From positions 2,666,001 through 2,730,000 of the forward strand of contig NZ_OY764190.1 in assembly GCF_963668215.1 (NCBI RefSeq): a DNA stretch of 64,000 nt. The letters run 5' to 3'. How positions within the stretch are numbered: position 1 is the first letter of the stretch; each line of letters starts with the position of its first letter. This stretch comes from an uncultured Desulfosarcina sp. Its GTDB lineage: Bacteria > Desulfobacterota > Desulfobacteria > Desulfobacterales > Desulfosarcinaceae. Made by a program: the position numbers and the translations under genes. Under the pieces are notes generated by a model. The model was given only the letters and a program-made list of their open reading frames with translations. It had not been told where the DNA came from and ran no database searches. Shown here one piece after another: positions 8,922 through 18,289 of this stretch.

Positions 8922-10907
8922 TCAATTCGGTCTTTGCAGCACCATGGCGCCCTCGATGGCCAGATCCACGGTGTTCGGATCGGCCAGTGTGGAAGTGTCG
9001 CCCATGGCACCTTTATTAAAGTCGCCGGCGGCGACTTTCTTAAGAATTCTCCGCATGATTTTCCCGGAGCGCGTCTTGGGCAGGAAGTCAAGCCACTGCA
9101 GCATTTCCGGTGTGGCGATCGGGCCGATCTCATTCCGGACATGGGCCACAAGCTCCTTTTTAAGCTCCTCGGTCTTCTCGACGCCTGAATTGAGCGTGAC
9201 AAATGCGTAGATGGACTGCCCCTTGACCGGATGGGGATAGCCTACCACCGCCGATTCGGCGACAGAGGGATGGGAAACCAATGCCGATTCGACCTCGGCG
9301 GTGCCCATGCGGTGGCCGGATACATTGATTACGTCGTCCACCCGGCCGGTGATCTGATAATAGCCGTCCTTGTCTCGCCGGCAGCCATCGCCGGTGGTAT
9401 AGACGCCTTCGAACTGCGTGAAATAGGTCTCGAAGAACCGCACCGGGTTCTTGTACACGCCGCGCATCTGGCCCGGCCAGGAGCGTTTGATGATCAGATT
9501 GCCCTGGCACTTGCCTTCCAGTTCCTTCCCGCTGTCGTCCACGATGGCCGGTTCGACACCGAAGAAGGGCACCGTGGCCTGGGCCGGTTTGATATCGATC
9601 GCTCCGGGCAGCGGCGTGATCAGGATGCCACCGGTTTCCGTCTGCCACCAGGTATCGACGATGGGGCATTCGCCGCGGCCGATGGTCTGGTAATACCAAT
9701 TCCATGCCTCGGGATTCAGCGGTTCGCCGACGGAGCCCAACAGACGGATCGAGGAGATGTCATGCTTTTTGACCCAGGAGTCGCCTTCTTTGGCCAACGC
9801 CCGGATGGCCGTCGGCGCGGTGTAGAAAATGTTGATCTTGTATTTTTCGACGATGGCCCAGAATCGTCCGAAGTCCGGGTAGTTGGGCACCCCTTCGAAC
9901 ATGACGGACGTGGCGCCGTTGCACAGCGGGCCGTATACGATGTAGGAATGGCCGGTCACCCAGCCGATGTCGGCCGTGCACCAGTAGATGTCTCCGTCGT
10001 GGTAGTCGAAAATCAGTTTGTGGGTATAGGAGACGTAGGTCAGATAGCCGCCGGTGGTGTGCATGACGCCTTTGGGCTTTCCGGTGGAGCCCGAGGTGTA
10101 GAGAATGAAAAGCGGGTCTTCGGCGTCCATCTCCTCCGGCGGGCAATCGGCATCCACCTTGGCGACTTCCTCATGGTACCATTTGTCGGTTTCACTGTTC
10201 CAGTCTACCTGGACCCTGTCGCCGACGCGTTCGACCACCAGGTGGGTGTGGATGGTGGGGGAGGACTGAATCGCCCGGTCCGCGTTGGCCTTCTGGGGGA
10301 TGGCCTTGGCCCCCCGGAAGGTGCCGTCGCAGGAGACCACCAGAACGCTTCCGCTGTCCTGAATACGGCTGGCCAGCGCCTCGGCGGAGAAGCCGCCGAA
10401 GACCACGGCGTGGATGGCTCCGATACGCGTACAGGCGAGGATGCCGATGGCCAGTTCGGGGATCATCGGCAGATAGAAGGTGACCACGTCGCCCTTTTGT
10501 ATGCCGTTTTTTTTCAGTACATTGGCGAATTTACAGACCTCTGCATGCAGATCCTTGTAAGTGAATTGCCTGCTTTCGCCGGGATCGTTGCCCTCCCAGA
10601 TGAGGGCCACCTGATCGCCGCGGGTGTCGAGATGCCGGTCGAGGCAGTTGTAGGAAACGTTGAGTTTGGCGTTGGTGAACCACCGGATATACAGATCATC
10701 GGCGGTGGCGCCGTAGTTGAAATCCGCAACCTTGTCCCATTTTTTAAACCAGGTCACCTGCTCGTCGGCGACCTTTCCCCAGAATCCATCAGGGTCATCG
10801 ATGGACTCCTGCCACATTTTTTTGTACTGCTCATAGCTGTTGATGTACGCTTTTTGCCTGAAATCTTCGGGTACCGGATAAATCTCCTTGAGCTTCACAT
10901 CTGTCAT
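8922..10907 (-). CDS. acs: Acetyl-CoA synthetase (AMP-forming)
   Basis: 661 residues from the ATG at 10907, which has GGAGG six bases upstream; a longer in-frame start lacks one. Adenylate-forming enzyme signatures are all present: P-loop [18 protein letters not shown], the acetyl pocket motif [10 protein letters not shown], the hinge/ATP motif [20 protein letters not shown], and the acylation-site lysine in [12 protein letters not shown] near the C-terminus. It activates acetate to acetyl-CoA via acetyl-AMP and could feed the acetyl-CoA oxidation route of a complete-oxidising sulfate reducer. Monocistronic; unusual AT-rich upstream region with two palindromes (see 11232-11321). Confidence 0.97.
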   Translation of the reverse strand: MTDVKLKEIYPVPEDFRQKAYINSYEQYKKMWQESIDDPDGFWGKVADEQVTWFKKWDKVADFNYGATADDLYIRWFTNAKLNVSYNCLDRHLDTRGDQVALIWEGNDPGESRQFTYKDLHAEVCKFANVLKKNGIQKGDVVTFYLPMIPELAIGILACTRIGAIHAVVFGGFSAEALASRIQDSGSVLVVSCDGTFRGAKAIPQKANADRAIQSSPTIHTHLVVERVGDRVQVDWNSETDKWYHEEVAKVDADCPPEEMDAEDPLFILYTSGSTGKPKGVMHTTGGYLTYVSYTHKLIFDYHDGDIYWCTADIGWVTGHSYIVYGPLCNGATSVMFEGVPNYPDFGRFWAIVEKYKINIFYTAPTAIRALAKEGDSWVKKHDISSIRLLGSVGEPLNPEAWNWYYQTIGRGECPIVDTWWQTETGGILITPLPGAIDIKPAQATVPFFGVEPAIVDDSGKELEGKCQGNLIIKRSWPGQMRGVYKNPVRFFETYFTQFEGVYTTGDGCRRDKDGYYQITGRVDDVINVSGHRMGTAEVESALVSHPSVAESAVVGYPHPVKGQSIYAFVTLNSGVEKTEELKKELVAHVRNEIGPIATPEMLQWLDFLPKTRSGKIMRRILKKVAAGDFNKGAMGDTSTLADPNTVDLAIEGAMVLQRPN

Positions 10908-11231
10908 AAAAACCTCCGAATAGGTGCATAAGGTTAGTAAAATGGGAAACAAGATGCCGAACTGCCGAACGAACGTCGCGCAATGGGTTTGCCGTTGCGG
11001 TGGCCGAGGCGCTGCGTCCGTTAAAAATGAATAATATTTAAAAATTTAATTTAAATTAATACTCTAATTAAGAGATTATAAATTATATGCCAATAATAAT
11101 TTATAGATCCGTTGGAGTTCAGAATTCAAGGAAGGTATGGAAATATCCAATAAATACAAATGGTAAGAATCTAAGAAGCGAAACAGACAAAAAAACTGGT
11201 GGGAACCGCAACCGTGAGCAATATACAGATT

Positions 11232-11249
11232 CTACAACTAAAATTGTAG
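11232..11249. promoter_or_regulatory. Palindrome CTACAACTAAAATTGTAG, operator candidate (site 1)
   Basis: An 18-base site with 6-bp perfect arms CTACAA/TTGTAG. A near-identical copy lies at 11304-11321, one base different, 72 bases away centre to centre (close to seven helical turns). It lies about 330 bases upstream of the acs start codon and downstream of the 11390-11593 gene, so acs is the natural target. The cognate regulator is not identified. Confidence 0.55.
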
Positions 11250-11303
11250 AGATGATGGTCACACAATCGGAAATGCACTGTATGTCAACTCATGTGGCGA
11301 GGG

Positions 11304-11321
11304 CTACAACTAAGATTGTAG
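11304..11321. promoter_or_regulatory. Palindrome CTACAACTAAGATTGTAG, operator candidate (site 2)
   Basis: Second copy of the palindrome at 11232-11249, with a single A-to-G change in the non-palindromic centre. Conservation of the arms in an otherwise unconstrained AT-rich region points to a bound dimer rather than chance. Confidence 0.55.
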
Positions 11322-11389
11322 TCACAACTTTTGAAGGGTGGAAGCATGGCGGGCCGAATGTCGGCAACGGATCGGCGTGACTATCATGG

Positions 11390-11593
11390 CTATACCCGAC
11401 CTTCTTTTACCAGCCTGGCGAAATGCTCATAACTGCGGTCATAGGTGCGCTCGGCATCGTCAGGAAAGACGCAGGCCGGCAACTGACGCATTTTAACATG
11501 GTAGCTGATACACTCGCAGCAGATGCCTTTGCGGGAACAGGGTTCGTAGGAGCAGTTGCAGTGGTTCAGGTTTTTCTCTTTGTTGCATTCCAT
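11390..11593 (-). CDS. Small cysteine-rich protein (DUF6485-like)
   Basis: 67 residues with eight cysteines in the first half (MEC, HCNC, EPC, ICCEC, PAC), plus a conserved-looking C-terminal stretch [17 protein letters not shown]. It resembles the short DUF6485 proteins of anaerobes, which are presumed metal (Fe-S or zinc) binders; assignment is from memory of the pattern. It starts one base after the stop of the HD protein gene, so the two are co-transcribed and probably translationally coupled. Function unknown. Confidence 0.75.
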   Translation of the reverse strand: MECNKEKNLNHCNCSYEPCSRKGICCECISYHVKMRQLPACVFPDDAERTYDRSYEHFARLVKEGRV

Positions 11594-11594
11594 A

Positions 11595-12173
11595 TCAGGG
11601 GGTTCCTTTCAGACCGATTTCATCGGCCACTTCGCGCATGCCCATGATGGTGTCGGTGATCAGTTCGCCCAACTCCACGCCCAGCATGTCGGCCCCCCGC
11701 TGAATGATGGAGCGGTCCACCTTGGCGGCAAAGCGTTTGTCCTTCCATTTTTTCTTCACCGATTTGGCTTTCATATCCATGACGCTCTTGCTGGGTCGCA
11801 CCAGGGCGGATGTGGTCACCAGGCCGGTGAGTTCATCGATGGCGAAAAGCACTTTCTCCATGGTGGTTTCCGGTTTGACATCGGTGCAGATGCCATAGCC
11901 GTGGCTGATGACCGCCCGGATCAAATCTTCCGGCCAGTTGTTTTCACGCAAAATTTCTTCGGTTTTTTTGCAATGCTGGTCGGGAAACTGTTCATAGTCC
12001 AAATCATGAATCAGACCCACCACACCCCATACATCTTCGTCTTCGCCGTGTTTGCGGGCCATGTAGCGCATTACCCCTTCCACGGCAAAGGCATGTTTGA
12101 TCAGGCTTTCGCTCTGGTTGTATCGTTGGAGCAGGGCCAGGGCATCCTCCCGGTTAGGCGTTGGTTGGCTCAT
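11595..12173 (-). CDS. HD-domain (HDIG-type) phosphohydrolase
   Basis: 192 residues. Metal ligands of the HD fold are visible: His in [11 protein letters not shown], the HD pair in [16 protein letters not shown], and His in AVISHGYGI, followed by an Asp (FAIDELTG). These suggest a metal-dependent nucleotide or phosphate hydrolase in the cytoplasm; substrate unknown. The second of two adjacent ATG codons (12173) is preferred since AGGAG then lies six bases upstream. Downstream it is coupled to the Cys-rich 67-residue protein. Confidence 0.85.
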   Translation of the reverse strand: MSQPTPNREDALALLQRYNQSESLIKHAFAVEGVMRYMARKHGEDEDVWGVVGLIHDLDYEQFPDQHCKKTEEILRENNWPEDLIRAVISHGYGICTDVKPETTMEKVLFAIDELTGLVTTSALVRPSKSVMDMKAKSVKKKWKDKRFAAKVDRSIIQRGADMLGVELGELITDTIMGMREVADEIGLKGTP

Positions 12174-12241
12174 CATCTTCTCCTGACAATCCTGTTGCGG
12201 TTTTAGGGGGTATTGACAACTTCATAAAAAGACGATTTCCG

Positions 12242-12366
12242 GACAGTGTCGTAAAAAGCTCGAGATCAAGGCTTGCGAATCCCGAGGAATCAAGCGTACA
12301 AATAGGTACGTCGCAGTGACGAGGGACTGCGCGTAACGCAGATATCGGGCTTTTTACGGTGCTGTC
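12242..12366. repeat. MITE-like palindromic element of about 125 bp
   Basis: Terminal inverted repeats of 18 bases (GACAGTGTCGTAAAAAGC at 12242-12259 against GCTTTTTACGGTGCTGTC at 12349-12366) match at 15 of 18. The interior is itself an imperfect palindrome around AGCGTACAAATAGGTACGTCG (for example GTAC near both sides of the centre). No ORF. It occupies the gap between the divergent HD protein and M3-like peptidase genes, and probably belongs to a repeat family of the genome. Confidence 0.6.
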
Positions 12367-12422
12367 ACTATTTTCGTTTAGCATATGGTCGGACAGGCAA
12401 CAAGAGGTTTGGTGAAGATCCG

Positions 12423-13940
12423 ATGGTCCAGGGAAGATTCCATAACGAGGCAAATCGCCTGATAGCAGCCGTCCGTGAACTCAACGTTCGTTGGGCCAGA
12501 CGAGCTCTGTCCCTCTGGCGTGGGGATCGACCCGCAACGAATCCCGAGTACATTTACACTGGATTCGAACAGATCCTTACTCCCGAGACCATCCTTCGAA
12601 CGTCGGAAATCCGGGATGCCGACGCCAGCATCCGGATTCGCCACGGACTCATCGACCACTACCTGCAGCGCAAACTGATGCCGCACGAAACGGAAATGCA
12701 GGCCTGGAGCCGAGGCGCCGCAGCCCACGTGGACGGTGAGAAGATTTATTTCAGCGAAGTGATCCCCTGGTGCCAGAAGACCAGCACCCTGGCCCAACGC
12801 CAGAAGCTCCAGCAGGAAACCAGACCGCTGTGCAAGCTCCTCAAACCCTTTGCCGTCAACTACTGGCAGGTGCTGCTGGAAAGCCTGACCGAAACGTTGG
12901 GGTTTGACAACTACATCGACTATTGCAGCGCCAAAAAAGGCATCGATTATCACCGCCTCTATTGCCTGGCCGGACAACTTCTCGATCAGACGCACGATTT
13001 CTACAAAGAGGCCATGGAAGCCTGGAGCCGTGACCGCTTCGGTTTGCCCCTGGAAAACCTCAGCCGCTTCGATGCCATTTATCTGTTGAGCCTGAGCCAA
13101 TGGGACCGGCTTCTTCCAATAACATCTCCGGAAGAGACGCTGATCTTTTTTCAGCGATGGAACATGGATCTCGCCGAATATCCCGGCCTCCATCTGGACA
13201 TCCAGCCTGCGGCAGGCAAGAGCGCGCAGGCCATCACGGTTATGGTAACCGTTCCCGACGAGGTGCATATTCTCATGCGGCCCGAAGGAGGATGGATCGA
13301 TGTGGAAACCCTCTGGCACGAACTGGGACACGGGTTGTCAGCCGTAACCACCGATCCGTCGCTGGATGTCGTCAGCCGAGAACTGGCCACGGCTTTCAAC
13401 CTCTCCGAGATGTACGCGTTTTTCCTCCAGCGCATGGCCCTGTCCGCACCGGTATTGTCTTCGGTCATGGGACTGCCCGAAACCACCGTCGAAACCATCG
13501 GCTACTACCGGCAGTTGAAAGATCTTTCGGTTTTTCGCCGATATGCAGCCAAGTTCAGGTGCGAATACGAGATGTTTGCCGGCGGGAATATTGAAGACGG
13601 ACGCCCATACGCCGAAGCCATGGCCTACCATACCGGCTTTTACCACCAGCCGGAGAGCCACCTGTTCGATTTGGTACCCGAATTGTACTGTGCGGACTAC
13701 CTGTTGGGATGGATAGGCGAGGCGGTGCTGAATGAATATTGTGTCGACCGCTTTGGAGAAAACGGTTGTCTGCAACCTGACATGGCCGAATGGTTGAAAT
13801 CGCTCTGGCAGCAGGGAAACGGTTCCGACATTGATACCTTTTTTGTCCGAAACGGCATGGGCGAGCTGACCGCCGAGCCCCTTCTTCGCCGGTGGCAAAA
13901 AATCTCAGCCACCTCCCCTCCCAGAGCCCTTGAACCATAG
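12423..13940 (+). CDS. M3-like (thimet-type) zinc metallopeptidase
   Basis: 505 residues. The gluzincin signature HELGHGLS is at residues 299-306 (zinc His299, His303; base Glu300), with the third ligand probably Glu329 in FNLSEMYAFF, 26 residues on, as in peptidase family M3. The C-terminal half is helical and contains YHTGFYHQPESHLFDLVPELYCADYLLG-like segments typical of the closing part of M3 enzymes. No signal peptide, so a cytoplasmic oligopeptidase is expected. It is about 100 residues shorter than usual oligopeptidase F, mostly at the N-terminus. The ATG lies only 57 bases beyond the MITE-like element, so the promoter may lie within that repeat. Confidence 0.85.
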   Translation: MVQGRFHNEANRLIAAVRELNVRWARRALSLWRGDRPATNPEYIYTGFEQILTPETILRTSEIRDADASIRIRHGLIDHYLQRKLMPHETEMQAWSRGAAAHVDGEKIYFSEVIPWCQKTSTLAQRQKLQQETRPLCKLLKPFAVNYWQVLLESLTETLGFDNYIDYCSAKKGIDYHRLYCLAGQLLDQTHDFYKEAMEAWSRDRFGLPLENLSRFDAIYLLSLSQWDRLLPITSPEETLIFFQRWNMDLAEYPGLHLDIQPAAGKSAQAITVMVTVPDEVHILMRPEGGWIDVETLWHELGHGLSAVTTDPSLDVVSRELATAFNLSEMYAFFLQRMALSAPVLSSVMGLPETTVETIGYYRQLKDLSVFRRYAAKFRCEYEMFAGGNIEDGRPYAEAMAYHTGFYHQPESHLFDLVPELYCADYLLGWIGEAVLNEYCVDRFGENGCLQPDMAEWLKSLWQQGNGSDIDTFFVRNGMGELTAEPLLRRWQKISATSPPRALEP

Positions 13941-14041
13941 CCGAGCGTGGAATGGGCCCTAACCCGGGGTTGCATTCTGGAGGCGGACTGGTATGATCCG
14001 GACTTTGCTGGCAACCAAAACGATTGGGAGCGGAGTTTCCT

Positions 14042-14725
14042 TTGAAGATTGTCGTGACCAATGATGACGGTTATGATCATCCCGGCCTGGCGGCGCTGGT
14101 CGAAACGGCAGCCCGTTTTGGGGATGTAACTGTCGTCGCCCCGGCAACGCCACAGTCCTACGGGGGGCACCGGGTGACTGTGCGCGAACCGATCCTCGTC
14201 GAGCGGCCGTCGCAAAACACCTATGTCGTTCACGGCACGCCGGCGGATTGCAGCCGCCTGGCCATCAAAGAGCTTGTTTCGGACATTGACTGGGTCATGG
14301 CAGGCATCAATCCGGGGGCCAATCTGGGCAGCGACGTTTTTCAGTCGGGTACCGTGGCAGCCGCCCGGGAAGCCGCCATCCTCGGAGTTCGTGCCGTTGC
14401 CGTTTCCCAGTACATTGCCGCGGGGTGCCGCGTCGATTGGCCGGCCGCCCGGGCCCAGTTGATCCGGCGCCTGCCTGCTCTGCTTACTACACCCCTGGCG
14501 CCCGGCCATTTTTTAAACGTCAACCTTCCCAGCCCCATTCGGGCAGAGGACAGCCTGCACCACCAGTTCTGTCCACTGGACAAACATCCTCACAAATATC
14601 GATATGTCGAAGATCGCGGAAGATATCGCTATCAGGGCGTCATCCACGACCGTCCCCGCGCGCCGGGCAGCGATGTGGATGTCTGCTTTGGCGGCGCCAT
14701 CTCGGTGAGCCTTTTGGAGATATGA
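14042..14725 (+). CDS. surE: 5'/3'-nucleotidase SurE
   Basis: 227 residues from a TTG start at 14042, chosen because GGAG lies six bases upstream and because it gives the classical N-terminus LKIVVTNDDGYDHPGL. Metal ligands are the Asp pair in NDDG, the Ser in PATPQSYGGHRVT and the Asn in AGINPGANLGSDVF; the SGTVAAAREA helix follows. SurE removes phosphate from nucleoside monophosphates in the cytoplasm, often stress related. The Nudix gene starts three bases after its stop, so the two are a translationally linked pair in nucleotide housekeeping. Confidence 0.95.
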   Translation: MKIVVTNDDGYDHPGLAALVETAARFGDVTVVAPATPQSYGGHRVTVREPILVERPSQNTYVVHGTPADCSRLAIKELVSDIDWVMAGINPGANLGSDVFQSGTVAAAREAAILGVRAVAVSQYIAAGCRVDWPAARAQLIRRLPALLTTPLAPGHFLNVNLPSPIRAEDSLHHQFCPLDKHPHKYRYVEDRGRYRYQGVIHDRPRAPGSDVDVCFGGAISVSLLEI

Positions 14726-14728
14726 CCC

Positions 14729-15274
14729 ATGAACTACTGTTCCCAATGCGGCGGGCCGGTTGCCCTGACCGTTCCCCCCGATGATGAGCGCCCTCGGTAT
14801 GTCTGCCCGGCCTGCGGCACCGTTCACTACCAGAACCCCAAACTCGTGGTGGGATGCATCCCAGTGTGGGAGGAGCGCATCCTCATGTGTCGGCGGGCTA
14901 TCGAGCCGCGCAGGGGGTACTGGACCCTGCCGGCCGGTTTTCTAGAGAACGGCGAGACAGTGGCTGCCGGCGCCCGGCGGGAAACCTTCGAGGAAACCGG
15001 CTCCCGGGTCGTTGATCTGGTCCCCTACCTTATGGTGGATATCGTTTACATTCACCAGATTTATCTGATGTACCGCTGCCGCTTGCAGGCGCCGGATTTT
15101 CACCCCACCCGGGAGAGTTCGGAAGTGAAGCTCGTGACCGAAGCCGAGATCCCCTGGGACGCAATCGCCTTTACGGTCATTGAGAAGACCCTGCATCACT
15201 ATTTGCAGGATCGGTCCGCCGGCAGCTTTTCATTTCGGACGGATCGGATCGACGCGCCTCCCACCGCTGCCTAA
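14729..15274 (+). CDS. Nudix hydrolase with N-terminal zinc ribbon
   Basis: 181 residues. Residues 4-32 form a zinc ribbon (CSQCG and CPACG pairs), as in NudC-like proteins. The Nudix box is complete at about 71-93 (GFLENGETVAAGARRETFEETG, with the REXXEE-type core RETFEE). It hydrolyses a nucleoside diphosphate derivative; the NADH-pyrophosphatase SQPWPxPxS array is not seen, so substrate is open. It starts three bases after surE. Its last four bases overlap the convergent ferredoxin-type gene. Confidence 0.9.
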   Translation: MNYCSQCGGPVALTVPPDDERPRYVCPACGTVHYQNPKLVVGCIPVWEERILMCRRAIEPRRGYWTLPAGFLENGETVAAGARRETFEETGSRVVDLVPYLMVDIVYIHQIYLMYRCRLQAPDFHPTRESSEVKLVTEAEIPWDAIAFTVIEKTLHHYLQDRSAGSFSFRTDRIDAPPTAA

Positions 15275-16425
15275 CCGTTTCGCAGCCGCGGAGGCATGAT
15301 AAAGACCTTGCGCAGGCCCTCTTTGAGGGAGATGGCCTCTTCCGGACAGAAGCGGGCGCAGACCCCGCAGCCTAGGCAGGCATTTTCTTCCCGACGGGCC
15401 ACCCCGTCGTCATCGAGAAGGATGGCATCGGTGGGGCACCACTCGACACAGGTGCCGCAGCCCGAGCAGGCTTCCGTATCGATCACGGAAAGATAGTAGG
15501 TGGAGTTGATCATTGGCAGGGTGCCGTCCCGCCAGAGTCGCAGGGTGTCGCAGCAATCTTTGCAGCAGTTGCAGATGCTGGTTTCCGGGCTGGATTCACG
15601 GGACCCCGGGTGAAAGGCCTTGTGGATCAGGCCGGCTTTTTCCGCCTCTCTCATGATCCGCAGGGCTTCTTCGCGGGTAACCTTTTTGGCAAAGCCCTGG
15701 GCGCTGGTGTGCCGTGCGGATTTTCCGAAAGAAAAGCAGTTCCAGACGGGTGCATCCGTTTTACACGGTTCTCCCAGAAGACTCCTCCGCTGGCGGCAGA
15801 AACAATGTCCTACGGCAATATCGTCGAATTTGTCGATGATCGCCGCGACGGTCTGGCTGGGAAGAATCGTCTCCTCGGCGGCCCCCAGGGATTTTTCGAC
15901 CGGAACGATGCGAATGGCTTTGCCATCGGCGGTGTTGCCGGCCGGTACAGTGCGGTCGACCGCAGGGGCCGTCTTGAACAAAGGGGCCAGGGCGTCGTAA
16001 TGCTGCTGGGTCTGATCCCTGAGTTCCGACAGCAGCGTTTCGAACAGAACGGCAAGCTCTTTTTTCTCATCGCTGCCGGTCAGCGGCCCCATGAACCGGT
16101 ACTCCATCAGGCCGACCATCATCAGCGGCAGGAGCCGATACACCATGACGCCGCTGGAACTGGGCTGGTTGAACACCAAGCCTTTGCGAGCCAGGCTTTT
16201 TGCCAGAAAGGTGATTCTCTCCTCCGGCATTTTGCTGGATTCGACCAGTTGATTCAGGGTTTGAGACGGTTTTTCACGAAAGGCGTAAATCAGGTCCAGT
16301 TCTTCCTCCACATCGCCCACAACGCGCTGGATGATGGCAACCGCAGTTTCGGTAACCGGGAATTGAACCATTCCCTGCCGGAAGATCACTTCTGCCGCCC
16401 GTTTCACTTTGTCCGATGGGGCCAT
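15271..16425 (-). CDS. Winged-helix-like protein with C-terminal 2[4Fe-4S] ferredoxin domain
   Basis: 384 residues. The first 120 residues look like a helical/winged-helix module (LNQLVESSKMPEERITFLAK followed by KSLARKGLVF). A middle part carries GHCFCRQ, the pairs PC and NC, and the cluster ICNCCKDCC, which could hold another metal centre. The end (about 320-370) is a classical two-cluster ferredoxin: CSGCGTCVEWCP and CLGCGVCARFCP. Such proteins are common in Desulfobacterota without a fixed function; an electron-transfer or redox-sensing role is inference. It is monocistronic and faces the surE-Nudix pair, overlapping it by four bases. Confidence 0.85.
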   Translation of the reverse strand: MAPSDKVKRAAEVIFRQGMVQFPVTETAVAIIQRVVGDVEEELDLIYAFREKPSQTLNQLVESSKMPEERITFLAKSLARKGLVFNQPSSSGVMVYRLLPLMMVGLMEYRFMGPLTGSDEKKELAVLFETLLSELRDQTQQHYDALAPLFKTAPAVDRTVPAGNTADGKAIRIVPVEKSLGAAEETILPSQTVAAIIDKFDDIAVGHCFCRQRRSLLGEPCKTDAPVWNCFSFGKSARHTSAQGFAKKVTREEALRIMREAEKAGLIHKAFHPGSRESSPETSICNCCKDCCDTLRLWRDGTLPMINSTYYLSVIDTEACSGCGTCVEWCPTDAILLDDDGVARREENACLGCGVCARFCPEEAISLKEGLRKVFIMPPRLRNG

Positions 16426-16920
16426 GGATTATTTTCCTTTCGGTGCAGGTTTGCGAATAACGACCGGTTCCCCGGTACTTGATAAATCTATCCGAATCCG
16501 ACGGGGAGCGCAACTATGCCAGCCGGTTCGAACAATCTTTGTCAATCCGGTGGACAAAAACCGTCCCGGCAAGGTGCCGTCGGATCGGCGGATCTGCCGG
16601 ATCGGCTGGGATAAACATTAACAAACCCTATACGGGCAACCCTTTCGGGGCTGACACCGGATCTGGCACAAAGATGGCATCAGCTACGTGAAAATGGATA
16701 TTGGACGCCCATCGACATTATCCTTGCGGTTCGGACGAGATTCCGCATCCGATTTTTGTATTTGATATCGACCCTGTTAGCGGGTACGATAAAATCGGCT
16801 TCCGGCACCTGCCGTTGCAGCTGCACTTCGGCGCCGATTCAAACGGGTGCCACCATTCGGCCACGGCTTGCGAGGCCATCGATCCATTGCTGTCAATTCA
16901 CCAATACAAAAGGAAAAGTC
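16426..16920. other. Gene-free region with no recognised element
   Basis: 495 bases between divergent genes. I see no ORF with coding character, no terminator and no convincing riboswitch. The region is GC-rich with several short GC hairpins (for example around 16560-16610) and presumably carries both promoters. An in-frame upstream extension of the lipoprotein ORF to 16756 is not believed because the lipoprotein signal sequence begins at 16921. Confidence 0.5.
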
Positions 16921-18255
16921 ATGGTTTTCGGGAAAAATCGGAGAAAATGGCTGATGATTGCCGGATTTTTGGTGCCTTTGCTCTTTTTGTTCGGGTGCAT
17001 GCAAAGCGAGGATACGGAAACGACCCAGTCGGATAACCTTGCCAAACCGTTGAGCGTATTTATTTTGAGCCCGCTCAATGAAGACACCTACCTGCAAGGC
17101 GAGCCGATCCGTTTTGCCGCCGATGTCGGCGATCATGGCCTGAACGGCTATCCGGTCGTATGGACATCCAATCTGGACGGTGAAATCGGAACCGCCCGGG
17201 AATTCACCTCCACCGAATTGTCGCCGGGCATGCACACGATCAAAGCCACAATCAAGGGCGGTAAAGGCCGCGACGCCTCCCACTCCCTGATCGTGATCGT
17301 CGATAAGTTCACCTGGGCTGCGTATTATAGAAAGAATTTCGAGCTTAACCCGAGGATCGGCAACGAGGCCCTGGACATTAAAGAGGTGGATCGAATCCTG
17401 AAAACAACCAAGAATTTCGACAGGAAAAACCTGAGCGGGTTGGATCTTTCCGGGAAAACGTTTACCGGCGTCTCCTTCGTGGATGCTTTCATGGTCCATA
17501 CCAATTTGTCCAAAGCCAAATTAAAAGATGCGAATTTGAGGAATGCGATTATCGAGCATGCCGATTTGTCCCATTGCCAGTTTAAAAATGTCGATTTCAC
17601 AGGGGTTGCTTTCAGCCATGTCGATCTTCAGGGCGTCGATTTTTCAATGATGTATTTGAGAGCGTTCGGATTCAACAACGCCAATTTGTCCAATTGCAAT
17701 TTTTCCCGGACGGATCTGTCCTATGCCGAAATGACGAACGCCGTGCTCAAAGGCGCCAATCTGGAGCAGACCGTATTGATCCAGGCCAAACTGGCCAATG
17801 CGGATCTGTCCGGCGCCAACATGCTGGGGACCAAACTGCAGGCTACCAACCTGAACAATGCCAACCTTTCCGGTGCATCCATCAAAAACGTCACCTTCGT
17901 CAATTGCGATGTCCGCGGCGTGAACCTGGATGCAGCGACGTTGACCAACGTAAATATGAACAACGCCAATCTGTCCGGTGCACGATTGTCAAAGCTGAAT
18001 TTCAATAAGGTCGTTTTATATGGGAGCAATTTCTCAGGCTGCGATCTGACCGGCTCTGATTTGTCCAACCTCAACCTCGTGGATTCCAATTTCTCCAATG
18101 CGATATTGAAATCCGCCGATTTGAGTGGCGCTATCCTCAAACGGGTGAATTTCAAAAACGCCGACCTCGATGGGGCCATTCTAACCGACGCCGACCTCGA
18201 AAATGCGCTTTATGTGGATATGGCCAGGAATCTGGATACGGTTGTGGGGTTTTAA
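16921..18255 (+). CDS. Pentapeptide-repeat lipoprotein
   Basis: 444 residues from the ATG at 16921 (AAAGGAAAAG upstream). A lipoprotein signal peptide is clear: KNRRKW, a hydrophobic core, then LFGC with the lipidated Cys at about residue 25. Residues 40-130 form an Ig-like module (YPVVWTSNLDGEIG, SPGMHTIKATIKGGKG). From about 160 to 435 almost every fifth residue follows the A(D/N)LS/x pattern (NLSKAKLKDANLRNAIIEH and many more), predicting a long right-handed quadrilateral beta helix anchored to a membrane and probably facing the periplasm. Function unknown; it may bind another surface protein. A FN3-like gene follows 34 bases downstream. Confidence 0.9.
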   Translation: MVFGKNRRKWLMIAGFLVPLLFLFGCMQSEDTETTQSDNLAKPLSVFILSPLNEDTYLQGEPIRFAADVGDHGLNGYPVVWTSNLDGEIGTAREFTSTELSPGMHTIKATIKGGKGRDASHSLIVIVDKFTWAAYYRKNFELNPRIGNEALDIKEVDRILKTTKNFDRKNLSGLDLSGKTFTGVSFVDAFMVHTNLSKAKLKDANLRNAIIEHADLSHCQFKNVDFTGVAFSHVDLQGVDFSMMYLRAFGFNNANLSNCNFSRTDLSYAEMTNAVLKGANLEQTVLIQAKLANADLSGANMLGTKLQATNLNNANLSGASIKNVTFVNCDVRGVNLDAATLTNVNMNNANLSGARLSKLNFNKVVLYGSNFSGCDLTGSDLSNLNLVDSNFSNAILKSADLSGAILKRVNFKNADLDGAILTDADLENALYVDMARNLDTVVGF

Positions 18256-18289
18256 GGCTGGGTAGGAACCATAGAAAAAGGGCGATCCG

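Larger units (their letters stand above)
10908..11389. other. AT-rich intergenic region upstream of acs
   Basis: 482 bases with no convincing gene. Bases 11024-11104 are almost pure A/T (runs such as TTAAATTAATACTCTAATTA), in sharp contrast with the GC-rich surroundings, and could be an UP-element-like or nucleoid-protein-bound stretch of the acs promoter. A 97-codon plus-strand ORF (11087-11380) has no good ribosome binding site, and its two internal repeats are the palindromes listed separately, so I do not call it a gene. Low GC may also reflect acquired DNA. Confidence 0.6.

Noticed and set aside
9231..10931. 566-codon plus-strand ORF antisense to acs
   Set aside because: Mirror of a securely identified gene, no signals of translation.
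11087..11380. 97-codon plus-strand ORF in the AT-rich region upstream of acs
   Set aside because: No ribosome site; its two TTKIV repeats are just the translated palindromes; no recognisable domain. A small chance remains that it is a foreign gene.
16560..16700. Possible c-di-GMP/cGAMP (GEMM) riboswitch ahead of the pentapeptide lipoprotein
   Set aside because: Some GC hairpins are present, but the GACGCAAAGCC core and receptor of GEMM motifs are not there.
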